This document shows, piece after piece, positions 25,157-37,600 of a DNA stretch of 64,000 bases (positions within the stretch are counted from its first letter, which is position 1; each line of letters begins with the position of its first letter). Source of the stretch: Melanocharis versteri (Eukaryota > Chordata > Aves > Passeriformes > Melanocharitidae). The translations under genes and the position numbers were made by a program. The DNA lies in the NCBI GenBank assembly GCA_013397845.1, contig VZTG01004270.1, forward strand, positions 230,742 to 294,741, given 5' to 3'. Under the pieces are notes generated by a model. It saw nothing but the letters and a program-made list of their open reading frames with translations, had not been told where the DNA came from and did no database searches.

Positions 25157-28100
25157 TATGAGTGCTGTTGCCAACTGTACCACCATAAGGGGTATGTGAG
25201 GAGCAAGGCTGGTCAGCCTCAGGCACCTCCCTGTGCAAGTTCAGCATCCTCATTGCAGCAACACAAGCATTTCCCCAGGTGAAAGTGCTGTTAGTTAAGG
25301 ATAGGGACTGCATGCACAAGGGAGAAATCAAATTACTGTTTGCTTTACTGCAGTATTAAGGGATTCCTTGACAAGTCTTTATGCCTTCCTGTCCTAACTC
25401 ACTCAGTAGTACAGAAATATTCTTCATGGTTCCTTAACCTTTCCTTTTTTTCTCAGAGGATTACACCTCTGGTTTTACTTTCATTTTCTTTGTTCTCTGA
25501 GAGTTTGCATCAAAAGGAACTAATTTTTAATCTACATGCCTATGATTTTTGCACTCTTCTCTCTGGTTGCTCCCAATTTATGTAGTAAACAGCAATAATA
25601 TTTATTGTATCATTTTAAGATTTTTCATTACTTCTTATCCATGATTTTGGGATGGTGCTGGAAAGACAGCTAAGTGGCAGAACACCTGAAGCCCCACTGA
25701 ACGGCAATAGGCATTGAACCTTTACCTTACACAGATGCTTCCAAAAATCCTTGCTGTTGACTGCAAAATTCCACTTGAAGCTGTTTTAAAAACTGTTGAA
25801 AATTTTACCCATAATGACAGGCAGAAAACTCCAGAATCTAATAGACTGCCATATGCATGTTAATCTGAAATGAACACTGTTTTATTTCACATAGAGAAGT
25901 GCACAAAATTTAAAAGCCCCTCTGAGAACCCAGCTGGACTTGTGGGAGATCCTTTTTGGCCTGAATCCAACCGCATTCTGAAAAATCAGTAAATTAGAAT
26001 GAAAGCGGTTTCTTTTATCCCAGAGATACTACTGCAAGTATGAGTGTATAACACCTCAAAGTTATTTTACAACCCCCAAAACAGCTAATTGAACTGTTTA
26101 ATATGAGCCACAATACCAGCCCTGCCTGCATCTCTGCACACTATTCTTAGGTCTGAAGAGGGGAGGAGAGGCAAGAGAAGAATATGAATTTCAGAAGCAC
26201 ACCGGTAGCTCAAGGTATCCTTGCTGAAAAGATTGTCCTTCCTCAGTCCTTGTGGTCCTAGGCCACATCTTTCTGCCTGTCTGAAAGTGCCCTACTCATC
26301 ACTCTGGTGTTGAGCTGTGGTCCTTCAACAATCAAAACCCCCAAAGAATCAGATTTTTATTATTGTCAAGGGTACAAAACTGTGTGTCCAAGAGCCTCCC
26401 ATCTCCATTGTTTGGCCTTACAGCTGATGGAAGAGTCACTGACTTCCAATCCTGCAATCCAGAGTCTGTTCCTTGCTCTTCCCTGCACTGACACAAAACT
26501 CAGGTGTTGCATCAGGAGTGAAAGGGCTCCGGGGATCAGCGGACACGTGGCAATGAGTTCCCGTGGTGTTCTCCAGTGGTCAGTGATGAGCTCTGCCTGT
26601 GAGAATACTGTGTTGTAGGTGTTTGCTGCTTTGTGCTCAGCAGGAGCCAGTCCCTGCCATGTGATTTCACAGGCAGCTGGCAGTGGTATTGCAGGTAGCT
26701 TGGGACTTCTGAGGACACAACCCTCTGAGGAACAAACAGTTTTACCTTCATGTACCAACAGTGGCATTCACAGTGAAGATGAATACAAAAGAGAGTCCTC
26801 AGAGGAAGTCCTGGCACTTGGCATTTCGCGGGGTCATTGGTGGCTTTGTGATTCCTTTTTAAATTTTATACATCACCAATTAAATGTCTGTTTGACAGGC
26901 TGCACCACCCTGGACATGTCTGGAGATGCCCCAAAGGAGGAGGTGGGAAAGGGGGAGAGTTGCCTGAAGCCTGGGATAGTTATCTGTTTGCTTTGAACAG
27001 AGCAACCAATCTACCTCTGGGGTTTTGCTTTCACACAAGTTCATCCAGTTCACCTACTTATACTGCTCGTTATTAATAGAATTGTTAGCAGGTTCACTCC
27101 ACAGCTGGTAGGGAAGGTGTGCACATGGGTGGCACCTGAAGACAGAAAGTATCTGATTATATCTAATACTAGTTGGCTCATCTTCCCAGGTGTTCTGTTT
27201 TAGAGATAGTAAACCAGACAACTTCACAGAGGGAGGTACAGGCACACCCTAGCTGTGGGCTCCAGCTGTATTCCAGCATCAGCTCACAAGCGGGGTACCT
27301 GTGCTGGTGAGGAGCTAGGGCTATGCCTGCACACACAAGGGAGCACAGACATGGATGCTATGACCTGGGCAAATGCCACATGTGAACAGACTTGGCACTG
27401 CTCAGTAGGTCTCCAGAGGCACCTGTGCTCTCAGCCAGTCACTGACACTGAGACACTCTGTTGTCTATGGACACATCCTTGCCCTTGTGCATCCTTTTCA
27501 TCTCTCATTTGTGGCCATTTATACACGAGCTAGTCATGGCACGATTTGCTTCCCACAGGTGTAGTGCAGCAATCTGTGTCCTCAGCATGGGCTGTACCTG
27601 CTCAGGGTACAACAGCTACATAGATGTGACCTGCGTGTGGGAGCAAAAATGTCATGTGGCAGAACTCAGGTCTGATGTGTGCACAGGAGGAACAGATCAT
27701 GCACACTGCTCCCGATGAGAGGCTGCTCTGTGTCCTGGTACAGACAAAGAGAAGGAGGCCTGCCAGGGACCTGAGGCTGAGCACTCTGCTCCGTCATACA
27801 TTCTGCATCATCTGTGGTCTTCCTCTGGCTGTGAGGCTGAGTACTGATACTGCGAGGTCAGGTGCAAGATTTTCAGCTAGAGGAAGTTGAAGAACAGACA
27901 GGAGGCAGAGGGAAGTCTCCCAAAACAATCACAGCTCCCCACGTCCCTCAGTGTTATGTAGAATTGTACATACAACGTGCTACACTACATCTGAGCATGT
28001 CAGGGTGAGCAGTTCATCAGTACTGAATGCTCCATCCTGCCCTCACATACAGATAGTGATCTTGATTTAGCTTTTCAGCCATGGATGCCTTTGAACTCAG

Positions 28101-30527
28101 ACCTAGCAGAGAGGGATGAATCTTTTCCATCTGATTCATATCCAGAGCTTCTGCTATTTACTCAAGCCTCTTGGGTGGAGACATTGGGCTGGAGAGCTTG
28201 TGGGAACAACTCCCTTCAAGTTCTAGCTGCAATTTGAAAGCTGTGGTGTAGGAAGAAAAACAGGGTAACCAGCCTGTCTTCAAAGTAAGCCTTTCTTCTC
28301 CCCAGAGCAAATGTAGTTCTGACCCCATTTAACACCAGCTCTCTCACAGAGGTTGGTACATGCAGTGTTGCAGGCTCAGAGAAGAACTTCTCTGCCTGAG
28401 TGGAGCAGGTACAAGTGTTGAATAAGCTCTTTATTGAGTACCATTACAGTAAGGGTGGCAAGTAAATTTTTTTTTCCTTTTGCCTCTGGACTGCAAAATT
28501 TTTGTGGCAGTCAACGTTTTTTGCAATGCTAGCTTTAGCAGGAATACATGCTGTGTGCATTGAGCGACCCTTCAACAAGTTAACATCTACCTCGGAGTAA
28601 GCTGGAGACCTTTGGCCAGAGCTCTGTTTTAGCTTGTCAAGATGGGTTCATTAGAATTTTCATCACTAATTCAGTGCATGAAATAAGGTTGGCTTCCAGC
28701 CTGGTGACTTGTCTCAGTCACCTATGCTTTTAGTATGTGTTCAGGATGAGCAAGAATATCTTACTCAGTGGTAATCATGTCATCTTGGGTTTTTAAAGCT
28801 CACCTTTATTCCTGGCAAACCAACACATAATTAGTTCGATAATATTAAAGGCACTGGATATTTATGTTATCAGTTATTAATGTACGTTGCTGATATGTGA
28901 TTCTATTTGACTTGAACAAAGCACCTTTTATACTCTAGATGAAACAGGCACTACTTTGCTTAACCACTGGGCAGATGGTGGCCTGATAGTCATTCACCTG
29001 CCCCTAGAAAGCGTTGCGCTAGTGGACAAGTTTCAGGTGCTACGTCTCTGTGCCTGGTCAAGACCTGCCAGCTGTTGGACTATCATTCTTACACATCTTT
29101 GGCCATAAGTGTAAAAAAGCATCGTGGAGTTCTTCAGACTAACTGTACGGTGTAGTTTTGAGAGCTATGATTGGGATATCCATGCTAAGAAAAAAAAGAA
29201 GAGAATACACAGATTAATGCACCTCCCGTGTTGTCAAAAAAACCCACTCAGAGTAGATGCAGCACAATGGCTGTTTTCTAAATATTCACAGGCAATTGAC
29301 TCGGTGGAGCTGTGCCTCAGGGCTGCAGAGCACTCCATAAACAGTGGTTCAGGAGTTCTTCTTGCACAAAGAAAGTCCCTTTTCCAAGGAATTTTTAATG
29401 CACCTGAATACATAACTAGCAGGAGCAATCTGCAAAGGGCAGGAGCTTGACAAGATAAACTTTACAATAACACAGATATTAAAAGTTATTTATAATGTCA
29501 TGCTCTTCTTTCTATTTATGAAACCTCAACATATTTATCTTTTATTTAGAAATTATTAGTCCCAAATTGGATTCAGATGCTTCATCTCCTGTTTGAATTA
29601 TGAGCAAGAAAAATAGTAGAGCCACAATACCCCTGGATTGAGGGCTGTACATCTTTAATCTAATTAATTTATGAGCATTTCCAGGGACTCCCAACTACAG
29701 CACCTGAATGCCTGGAAATCCTGCATTTCAAGAGTTTTCCATTTCATATATTTTTCTTCCTGCTAATTTGGGTCTCACATCTCAAACCCTGTGGTGTTCA
29801 GTAGATAAAAAAGCAGTTTTAATGTCTGAGTGCTTATTATGTCAACTACAATTGAATTAATTTCTCCTGAATTGTTTGTTGGTCATGCCTATCTTGTTCT
29901 AGTAAGACGCTCAATGATAGCAGGGTGAGAGGTCCCTGTTTGTGGCTTCTCCTGCTCTGTGTGAGGCCTCACCTTTGCTTTGTTCTCTGAAACAGCAGTA
30001 ACCAAAACACTGATGTGCTTTCTTTAAAGCATGTTTTGCAGGGGCTGAGGTTCTTTTGGGCTAGTTTTCATAGGCTTCCAGGAAGCAGTGCTGGATGTGG
30101 TATCATGTGACATGTCCGGTGTATCCAAATCTAGCGTCTTTCAAATCTAAATCATGCTCCCGTTTCCCTCTTTGGCAGGTGTGAAAGAAATTAAAACTCC
30201 TGAATTAGCATTCTGCCTTTGTCAGTGCCATGCTCCCTGACAGAATCAGGCTCGTATTGGCTCTTTCTCCCACCCTCTTAATTAATTTTGCCGTGCTGAG
30301 CAAGCGGGCTCCAGCAGGCTCGCTGCTGCGGACTGATCTCCTCATCTGCCTTTGATGTGTCTCGTGGGAGGGGGAGGGTGCACTGGAGAAACTCATATGA
30401 GAGACCTGCTCTTGCTTATTTTCATGCTGCCTTGGGCAGAGCTCTTCTCTGTCCTCTACTCTTAGATGACTTCTCTTTTAACAGCAACTCTGTAGTCGTA
30501 ACACCGCAGAGGTTTCTAAGGCCTGGC
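25157..30527. other. Unique noncoding stretch, no gene recognised
   Basis: This 5.4 kb has no recognised gene or transposable element. Open frames up to about 130 codons near 26300-27000 exist on both strands and show no family motif. The stretch 28780-28930 is AT-rich with several TAAT/ATTA cores. GC content rises from about 30280 onward towards the GC-rich block that follows. Confidence 0.5.
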
Positions 30528-30578
30528 AGCTGTGGGGGCCTGGGAGCTGTGGGGGCCTGGGAGCTGTGGGGGCCTGGG
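30528..30578 (+). repeat. 17-base G-rich minisatellite, three exact copies
   Basis: The unit AGCTGTGGGGGCCTGGG occurs three times head to tail at 30528, 30545 and 30562 without a mismatch. It supplies six alternating GGGGG and GGG runs separated by loops of three and six bases, which satisfies the G3+N1-7 quadruplex pattern on the plus strand. A fourth, incomplete trace precedes it (GCCTGGC at 30521). Arrays like this are often variable in copy number. Confidence 0.9.
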
Positions 30579-30800
30579 CCCTCTGTGCTCTGTGGGGTTG
30601 GTGCACACAGACCCCGTCCAGCCACGGCCAGCACTGAGGCTGCTGGAAACTGCAGGGTTCTCTGGGTGCCCGGCACCCTTTTCTCGAGACACTTCACCTC
30701 TCCAAGCCCACAGCTGAGGGCTGGTGCCAGAGGGCAGCTGCTGCAGCGCTCCAGCGGGCCCTCTGCCCACCCTACGAGGCTCAGCTCCCACCGAGGACAT

Positions 30801-30870
30801 TTCCTTCCCTCCCTCCCTTCCTTCTTCCTTCCTTCTTCCTTCCTTCCTTCCTCCTTCCTTCCTTCCTTCC
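30801..30870 (+). repeat. CTTCC/CCTT microsatellite
   Basis: Seventy bases consist only of C and T, built from CCTT and CTTCC units with a few CTC interruptions. The purine strand, read on the minus strand, encodes the charged low-complexity run in a long open frame at 30422-31201; that frame is an artefact of this repeat and of the GC-rich flanks. Confidence 0.9.
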
Positions 30871-31004
30871 CAGCGCTACCCTCAGGCCACTCTCCTAGCC
30901 ATGCCTCCTCTCTGGCCCGGAAGGTCTGTGCCCAGCCCTGTCCCCAGCGGGGAGCAGTTGCTGGTTGTGGCTGACAGGACAGGGTGACAGGAAGAGAGGT
31001 GGCA

Positions 31005-31225
31005 CCTTGGCCGGGAGGGCGCAGGGCCGCACAGCGCTGCGCTGGGAGCGGTGAGGGCCGCGGAGGTGAAGCCTGGTTTTCCACGGTGCTATCTGGGAAT
31101 CTGCTGAGAGCTGGCTGCTGACACGTGGGACGAAAGAGCCGTGGAAAATGCCGGTGCCTGCCCCTACGTGTATGGCTGCATGTGTGCAGAGCAGGCGCCA
31201 ATCGGCGGCTGTGTGCGTCAGCCTG
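31005..31225. promoter_or_regulatory. CpG-island-like block, candidate promoter
   Basis: About 19 CpG dinucleotides fall in roughly 220 bases of about 60 percent GC, close to the number expected without CpG depletion, whereas most of the window is strongly CpG-poor (hand count). A CACGTG E-box is at 31122-31127 and a CCAAT box in good NF-Y context (GCCAATCGG) at 31197-31205. Unmethylated CpG islands usually mark promoters in birds. I cannot see a first exon, and the sequence beyond runs into homopolymer and an assembly gap, so any transcript start and direction remain unknown. Confidence 0.4.
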
Positions 31226-31279
31226 CAGTCAGAGCCATGGGGCACTTGTTTTCAGTGCACCAAAACAAGCAATCACAGC

Positions 31280-31390
31280 TCTTCATTTTTTGCTCTATTT
31301 TCTCTCTGTCTCACTCTTTCCTTCTTCTTCTTCTCTTTTTTTTTTTTTCTTTTTTTTGGTGGGTTGGTTGGTTTTGGGTTGTTTTTTTTT
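31280..31390 (+). repeat. Pyrimidine and poly-T tract ending at the gap
   Basis: A C/T-rich stretch from 31280 to 31357 is followed by a GGTTGGTT run and then a T homopolymer that runs straight into the N gap. Poly-T resumes on the other side (31424-31431). Low complexity of this kind commonly breaks assemblies. Confidence 0.85.
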
Positions 31391-31422
31391 NNNNNNNNNN
31401 NNNNNNNNNNNNNNNNNNNNNN
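31391..31422. other. Assembly gap (32 Ns)
   Basis: Thirty-two consecutive N characters lie between two T-rich runs. The true length of the missing sequence is unknown. Translations that cross it are meaningless. Confidence 0.99.
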
Positions 31423-31433
31423 GTTTTTTTTTC

Positions 31434-31690
31434 TAAAATTGCCAGGTATTGTGATGGATTGAACCTGGGTGGATGCCAGGCACGCATCAAAGCCAGTCCA
31501 TCCCTCACCTCCTCAGCTGGGTAGGGGAGAGACAATATAATGAAGAGCTTGTTGGTTGAGATAAGGACAGGGAGAGATTGCTCAGCAATTACTGTCATAG
31601 GTAAAACAGACTCAGCTTGGGGCATTGAATTTCATTTATTACCAATCAAATCAGAGTAGAATAATGAGAAATAAACCCAAATCTTAATGT
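31434..31690 (-). mobile_element. Avian endogenous-retrovirus LTR fragment (minus strand)
   Basis: I recognise the block 31450-31680 as a common avian LTR-type repeat in reverse orientation. Landmarks on the plus strand are 'GATAAGGACAGGGAGAGAT' (31560-31578), 'AAAACAGACTC' (31602-31612) and 'ATTACCAATCAAATCAGAGTAG' around 31638-31659. TTTATT at 31635-31640 gives an AATAAA polyadenylation signal on the minus strand, as expected near the U3/R part of an LTR. The TG at 31450-31451 would be the CA end of the element on its own strand. The other end fades near 31690, so only part of the LTR remains. Family assignment is from memory of avian repeats, not from a search. Confidence 0.5.
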
Positions 31691-34600
31691 CTATCCATGG
31701 TCTTGGTCAGGTATTGATCAACAATGTCTCTTCTGAAATGAATGCTTCTGTTCTTGCTAAAAGAATACTGAGTATTAATGGGATTTAGGTCTTTCCTTTC
31801 CTGTTTAGATTGCAGGAAGCTGCAAAGCTGCTCACATGGCCATACAAAAAGCCTAGAAGTACAACCCGGTTTGGTTGTTTCGGGTTTTTTTGTAAATTGC
31901 CTGAGAAAACGCATTTATAAAAGTTAATTTCTGGACTACATTGAGGTGAAAGCTCCCAGGGAAAGATTTGACTACTCAGTTACTGTTCCCACCTTCTGCC
32001 ATCAGACTAGTCCTCGTGTGAGTTGCTGATACTTGGGCTGCAAGCATGCCATCCTTTAGTTCCATTCAGGACCTCCCAGATTACACTTAGACATAGTCTG
32101 GTTTTCATTTTAAAATGAAAGAGAACTCAGAATATTCTGTGATTTTGTGAGAATATTATTTGCACATCACATATGACATTGTGCACAGCTTGGGTAGTAG
32201 AGAAAGGAAAGAAAGGGCAACAAAGTCTGCCTGGTTCAGATTGCTTGAGTCATGAATATTCATCATCTACATGAAAAGATCTGGAGTTTCATAGGAACTC
32301 TACCCACCAAACTGAAATAACTGTTACAGCCTTTGCCAGTAAAACGCCAAATGAAATGGATAAAAAACAAAGCAACATAGATTGTATGAAGCAACTGTTT
32401 TAAATCCTGAGCTTGGTGGTCAGAAACAGGTTTCCAGCAGCAAAACACGGTTCTAGGTCTAGTGATCAAATATCTTTTAGCAAACACTGAATGTGGAGAG
32501 TGTGCATGGTCTGGATTTTGATTGCCATTGCCTGCACACATCCATGTCTTCATGAGCACCTTGTGGGCACTCTAGCACAGGCTCTTCCTGGGGCTTGCAT
32601 TGTTTTATATAGTGATCCTCTCCTCCTAACTCTGCTTGCTTTCTATGTGAATTCTCTCGTATTAAAACACCTAAAAATCCTTCACTGCTGGTTTTAATTA
32701 CAAGTGTGTTAGCTGCTTCTCTACATGTAATTACCAAAATGAATGGAGAAAGCAGAGATGAGAGAGTGTAAATCCTATTCACACAGAAATGCAGTTAGAC
32801 CTGCAGGCAACTTTCCAACTACTCCATATGTTATGTAAAGTTTGGTGTATGTACACATGAATTAATGAGAATATTTATGTTTTCCCTTCTCACTTTCGTA
32901 ATGGATTAATTTCAGACAGATTTTGTAAGGTATTTCTGATTGTTAGGTAGACAGATGGGTATCTCCTCCAGGTACTGTCATATCCACCTCGAAAACCAAA
33001 GAAAAGAGAGTACACGATTATTCCAGTGTATGTGCACTATGAGCAGACACCTGATGTGTGCTCACTGCATTGCTGACCTCCTGAAGTCACTCTAAGTGCA
33101 GGGAGCCTTAGAACAGCCTCCTGGAAGGGGTGACATAAGGGAAACACCTGCATCTGGGCATAATTTTTCTGAGGACTTCCCTTTACCATGAACTTAAGTC
33201 AAGTCTGCACCTGAGTTCTTCTCCCCTGTTGGTCTCACTGAAATAAAAGCAACTGCATTTAGCTGCCTTGTTTGTCCTGAGACTGGCTAAGCTGTGCTGT
33301 GAGCTGTTGTTAACTCTTTCTAGATAACTCTCCCTCTTTTTTGGGATGTGTGATAGGATTCAGAAGAGAACCCCAGACTAAAGTGGCAGATGAGTGGGTC
33401 CATCCTGCATGGATGTGGCAGACTGGGTGCAACAGTCTCTGGCAGACCGTGCTTAGCCAAGCCTTGTCCCATGTCCAAGCTGAAGAGGTTGTGCCCAGGG
33501 AGAGCCCTTGGTAAGGAATGGGTTTGTGGCTTGGTTCATTTCTATCACTGTTGTAGGCTCTGCTGCTACCTGTGCTCTCCCCAGGCCCTGAAAATGGAAA
33601 GTTGAGTAAATGCTGCTGGGGAAAAAGTCACAGATACCTGTAAAAAAAAAAAAAAAGGTTTTATTCAATGTATTTGGCTTACATTTACAACGTTTTTGCA
33701 GTCCTTTTGTGGGTATGAGTTTTTACATGAAAAAAGGTCTTTAGTCCGTGTTCAATACTTGCAAAAGTGAAGCTAAAATGCCTCTTCAGGAAGCATTTGG
33801 ACCTGGAATCCTTTGATGTCTAGTAACTTACAGAGAGCTGGGATCGGGAATGATGACATGTGACTCATGTGAGGCAAATGGCAGGTTTACTTTGGACCAG
33901 AGAGTAAATATAATTCACAGAGGGTGCCGTAATGTCATTAGAAACATAGAACAACTCGTAGGTAGATGTGTCTCTCTGTCTAAATCCTACACAGATGAAG
34001 AAAAGTGCATTCATCAGACACATTATTGTTCTGAGTAATTTTAATTTGTTTTTAAAGAAACAAAAATTAGTTGATTCAAATATCCTTACATAGGCAGTGC
34101 TGAAATAAATGCAGGATGTAGTTAAATTTGGGGCACCATAAAATCACAGATCATTTGTATCACCCAAGATAGAACCCAAAATCTGACATCGGTGAAGCCG
34201 GTAAAAAATTTCTTTTTGCTATGCCACTCTTAGAAGGAGGTTCTTACATGGAAAAGATATTTGATTGTGCACACAGGGAACATTCTAGTGGTGTCATACT
34301 TACTAAAATATTCCAGACTATTATGTAGTAACATTCTTTTTGAAGAGCAGAATATTTGAAGAATATTCCATTTGAGTGGAAATCACTCAAATTAAAACTG
34401 AATTTAAAAAATTACACTGTAAGATGCATGATAATATATCAAAAATGGGGAAAATATACTTCATAAAATACAAAAAATTGCTACCGTAAAGCAAGTAAGA
34501 TTTTTCAGCCCAATGTGCTGTTTGTGCTGCCTCTGTTTTCCATGCTAAAACTCTTTGTTCCTCATTTTCAACCAGATTTTTGGTTTATGTCATGACTCCT

Positions 34601-37600
34601 CAGGAGTATCGAGAGGAAGTTTTTATGCAAGACAGTGGTTTCTGAGATTTATATGACAAGCCTGGGTAAAATTCAAATTACTCTGATTTAATCCATTTGG
34701 AGCTGCTGCACTAAATCACTGTAGCTGTTGCTGACATTCCAGCCCACAGAAACCTGGAAGCTGATGATATAAGTTTATCTGCGTATCTACAGGTGAAAAC
34801 TCAGGCAGCCTTGAATTGCAGTAAGGGGTGTTTGCCTCTGTTCTGAATATATTTGGGGAATGTGCAGGGGCTGCTTCTTTGAGCACTCTGTGAGAAGTCT
34901 TTCTGTGCTTTTCCTCTTGAAATAAATTGTCCTCAAGGTCATGCTATCTTTCAGAATGTACAGTAGGAACTTTCCCTTTTCCTTTTTTTTTTTTCCCCAC
35001 CGACACAGGCCACAACCTTATTTATTCAAGAAATGCACATCAGGGAGCCAAATATCCATAAATTACCTACTGCTGCAGTGAGCATCCACTCGACAACCCT
35101 GCAGCTGGCCTCAGCCTCCTGACAGGAGGTTCCAGTTGGGAACCTGGAATTCCTGCAGTCACCCTATCTGTGCTCTCTCCTGTTTGGGGGAACCTCTGAC
35201 TTCTAGGCCAGGACTTGACTTACAGGTAAAAGAAAACAGAAAATGAAGAAGTCTTTAGGCAGCTGTATAAATCCTTTTGACATGGCTTTGAGTAAATGAG
35301 CAACAGCAGCATCAACTTCTTACTATTCTGATGCAAATTTCTCATCTGCTGTTATTTATAAATAAACTTTGAGGTCTCAGCCATTCCGCTTTCAGCTGAT
35401 TGTGTTACAGAACAATTGCAAGAATTGCAACAATGTCTAGAATTGCAATTAAGGGTGTGAATTTTTCGAAATAGTTCATAGAAGCTGCTTGCCCTGTGGG
35501 CAAAGAGACAGCAGTGGATCCTGAGTTGTCAGGCTGGCACCTGATGCACCTTTCAGCATCCATTACAGGGACTCAAAAATTTATATAAAGAAACAAAGAA
35601 AAAAAGCTGTGTTTCATTCAGATCAACTGCCAAGTGATACTTTGACCAAGCAGGATTTAGATGCCATTTCTCTCTGGGTTATCCTCTGAGGTTATGCTGT
35701 ATGGATCTTGTGAGTAGGAAATGGAAGTTTCTGGGGGCTCTCTGTAAGTCACCAGATACAGACTCAGGAACTTGACTTGCAGCATTTACCTGCCACACAG
35801 GATTATGTGCAGAAAGCTTTTGGCTGGAAGAAGTATGGTGAAATGTTAAGGTTTAGTTCTGTTCTTGAGTATATCCTTTGTGGCAGCTGCACTGAAGTGC
35901 AGCTATTGAGCCTCCCAGAGCATGCCAGAATCACAGCCTTTCCTTCCAGTACGGAGAAGAGGGCTGCAGACACAGACACATTAAACGTATTTTTTCTCTT
36001 TAAAATCATTTTCATAATTTTATTTTTGGATGAACCAATAAATAAAGAACTCTATTACAATAAACAGAGTACTTACAGCAGCTATAATGCACACATTAAA
36101 GTTGGAACAGGAGGTTTGAAATATTTCCATATTTCATAATAGAGCTTTAGTCGGTTCTGTCATCACTGTGCTGAGGCAGACAATGTCTGGGAAGGAATAC
36201 ATGAGAGCTTCCCTGTCCTGCTTTGGGATAGAAGTGACAGGGGTGCCAAGTTTGAGCAGGTGGAGGGAAGTTGTTGCTGTTAGGACATTCCTGAGCCTGA
36301 GTGCATGCGAGGTGAGGGCAGCCCAGGCGTGGTGCTCTGAGAGGCCCTGGACACAGCTGCAGTTCGTGTGCCGTGGCCATTACATCATGGGGAGGGCAGC
36401 TGGGGAATGAAACTGGTGTTCGGACTGGGAGTGTTTCCAAAACAATACCAAGTTCTTTTTCTCTGTCCTCTCAGTTATACCACCTGTGTGCCTGGGAAAA
36501 GCGAAGCCTGCTGAACGACTCCAGTAAATTGTAGGTGTGGAGTGAAATGCCTGGAGAGTAGAGAGGATAGGCAGTGCCAACCGTAGCCACTACCTTATTA
36601 AATTTAAGATGAAAGGCCTCAACCCCTTCAGTCTCTCTTCAGACAGCTCCAGATTAAAATTTTTGGAATTCTGTGAGCTACCTGCTTTGCCCAGGAAAGT
36701 TAATAACAATTTCAAATACCTGCCTTGTGGTGGAAGGACCCCTGACAAAAGTAGGTGGTTGGAACAGATGCCAGATCAGGAGTAAATCAATTTCAGGATG
36801 GCGTAACTTCTTCCAATTGAGAAGAGTCTTGATCGTGATCTCTCTTACATGCCCTGCAGAACTGGCAAGTAAGGGGAAAAGCCAACCTCCAACTTTTCTT
36901 TGTGTTAGTGAATATCCTGCTCAAATGTGTACAATTTTTTTCTTTCTTTCCTGCATTAGGTTCATCAGCTGCTATGCAAAAACATCTCCTACTCAAGGGT
37001 CTCCACTGTGTAACTCCCCTAAATATTGCCATATTATCACACTACTATATGATTCTGTTGTAATTCCCAACTTGGACAACGTCTGCTGAAACAGGTCCAG
37101 AGTCAGAACAGAAAGACCTTTTTCTTTTTTTAAGGAAGACAACTTCTTAGTACCTGTGAGAAGCAAGGAAGAAGGTGAATTTTGTCTTGTTTTCCTCCCA
37201 TCCCCTTTTCAGCCATTCCCCCAAAAGGAGAGCCCAGGGAAGAGCAGCCTCCAGTGTATTGTATCCTTTGAAGGTCTGTCCTGCCACCTCTCCCTGCATC
37301 AAATCCAGTGTGCATTTGCAGCTCTGTGTGGTCAAGGCTGAGACCTTGGCTCAGAGAGTAATTCCTGATGAGGGGCAGGCACGCTTGCTAATGAGCAAGC
37401 TGATCAGTCAGCTTTTCAGAAACACTGCTTAAGCTAATTGTAGAGCTCTGAGGTAATGGTTAATTTTTTGCCAGACAAAATGATCTTCTCTCTGGCACAG
37501 ATTTGATGGGATCTACCTCAGCTGTATCTTGCACTGAGATGTGAGATGTTTTTCTATCCAAGAGTTGCTGTAAGGGGCCTGAGCAGTGCTTGCAGCCTCT

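Noticed and set aside
30422..31201. Longest open frame in the window, 259 codons on the minus strand
   Set aside because: It crosses the CTTCC microsatellite and the G-rich minisatellite, giving charged and proline-rich low complexity. Overlapping open frames exist on both strands, as expected in stop-poor GC-rich DNA, and no domain is visible.
33380..33656. Possible processed pseudogene ending in a 15-base A run
   Set aside because: The sequence before the A run shows no coding similarity, no polyadenylation signal at the right distance and no flanking duplication.
36600..36670. CR1-like phrase in reverse ('CCCCTTCAGTCTCTCTTCAGACAGCTCC')
   Set aside because: The similarity is limited to one short phrase with no matching blocks on either side.
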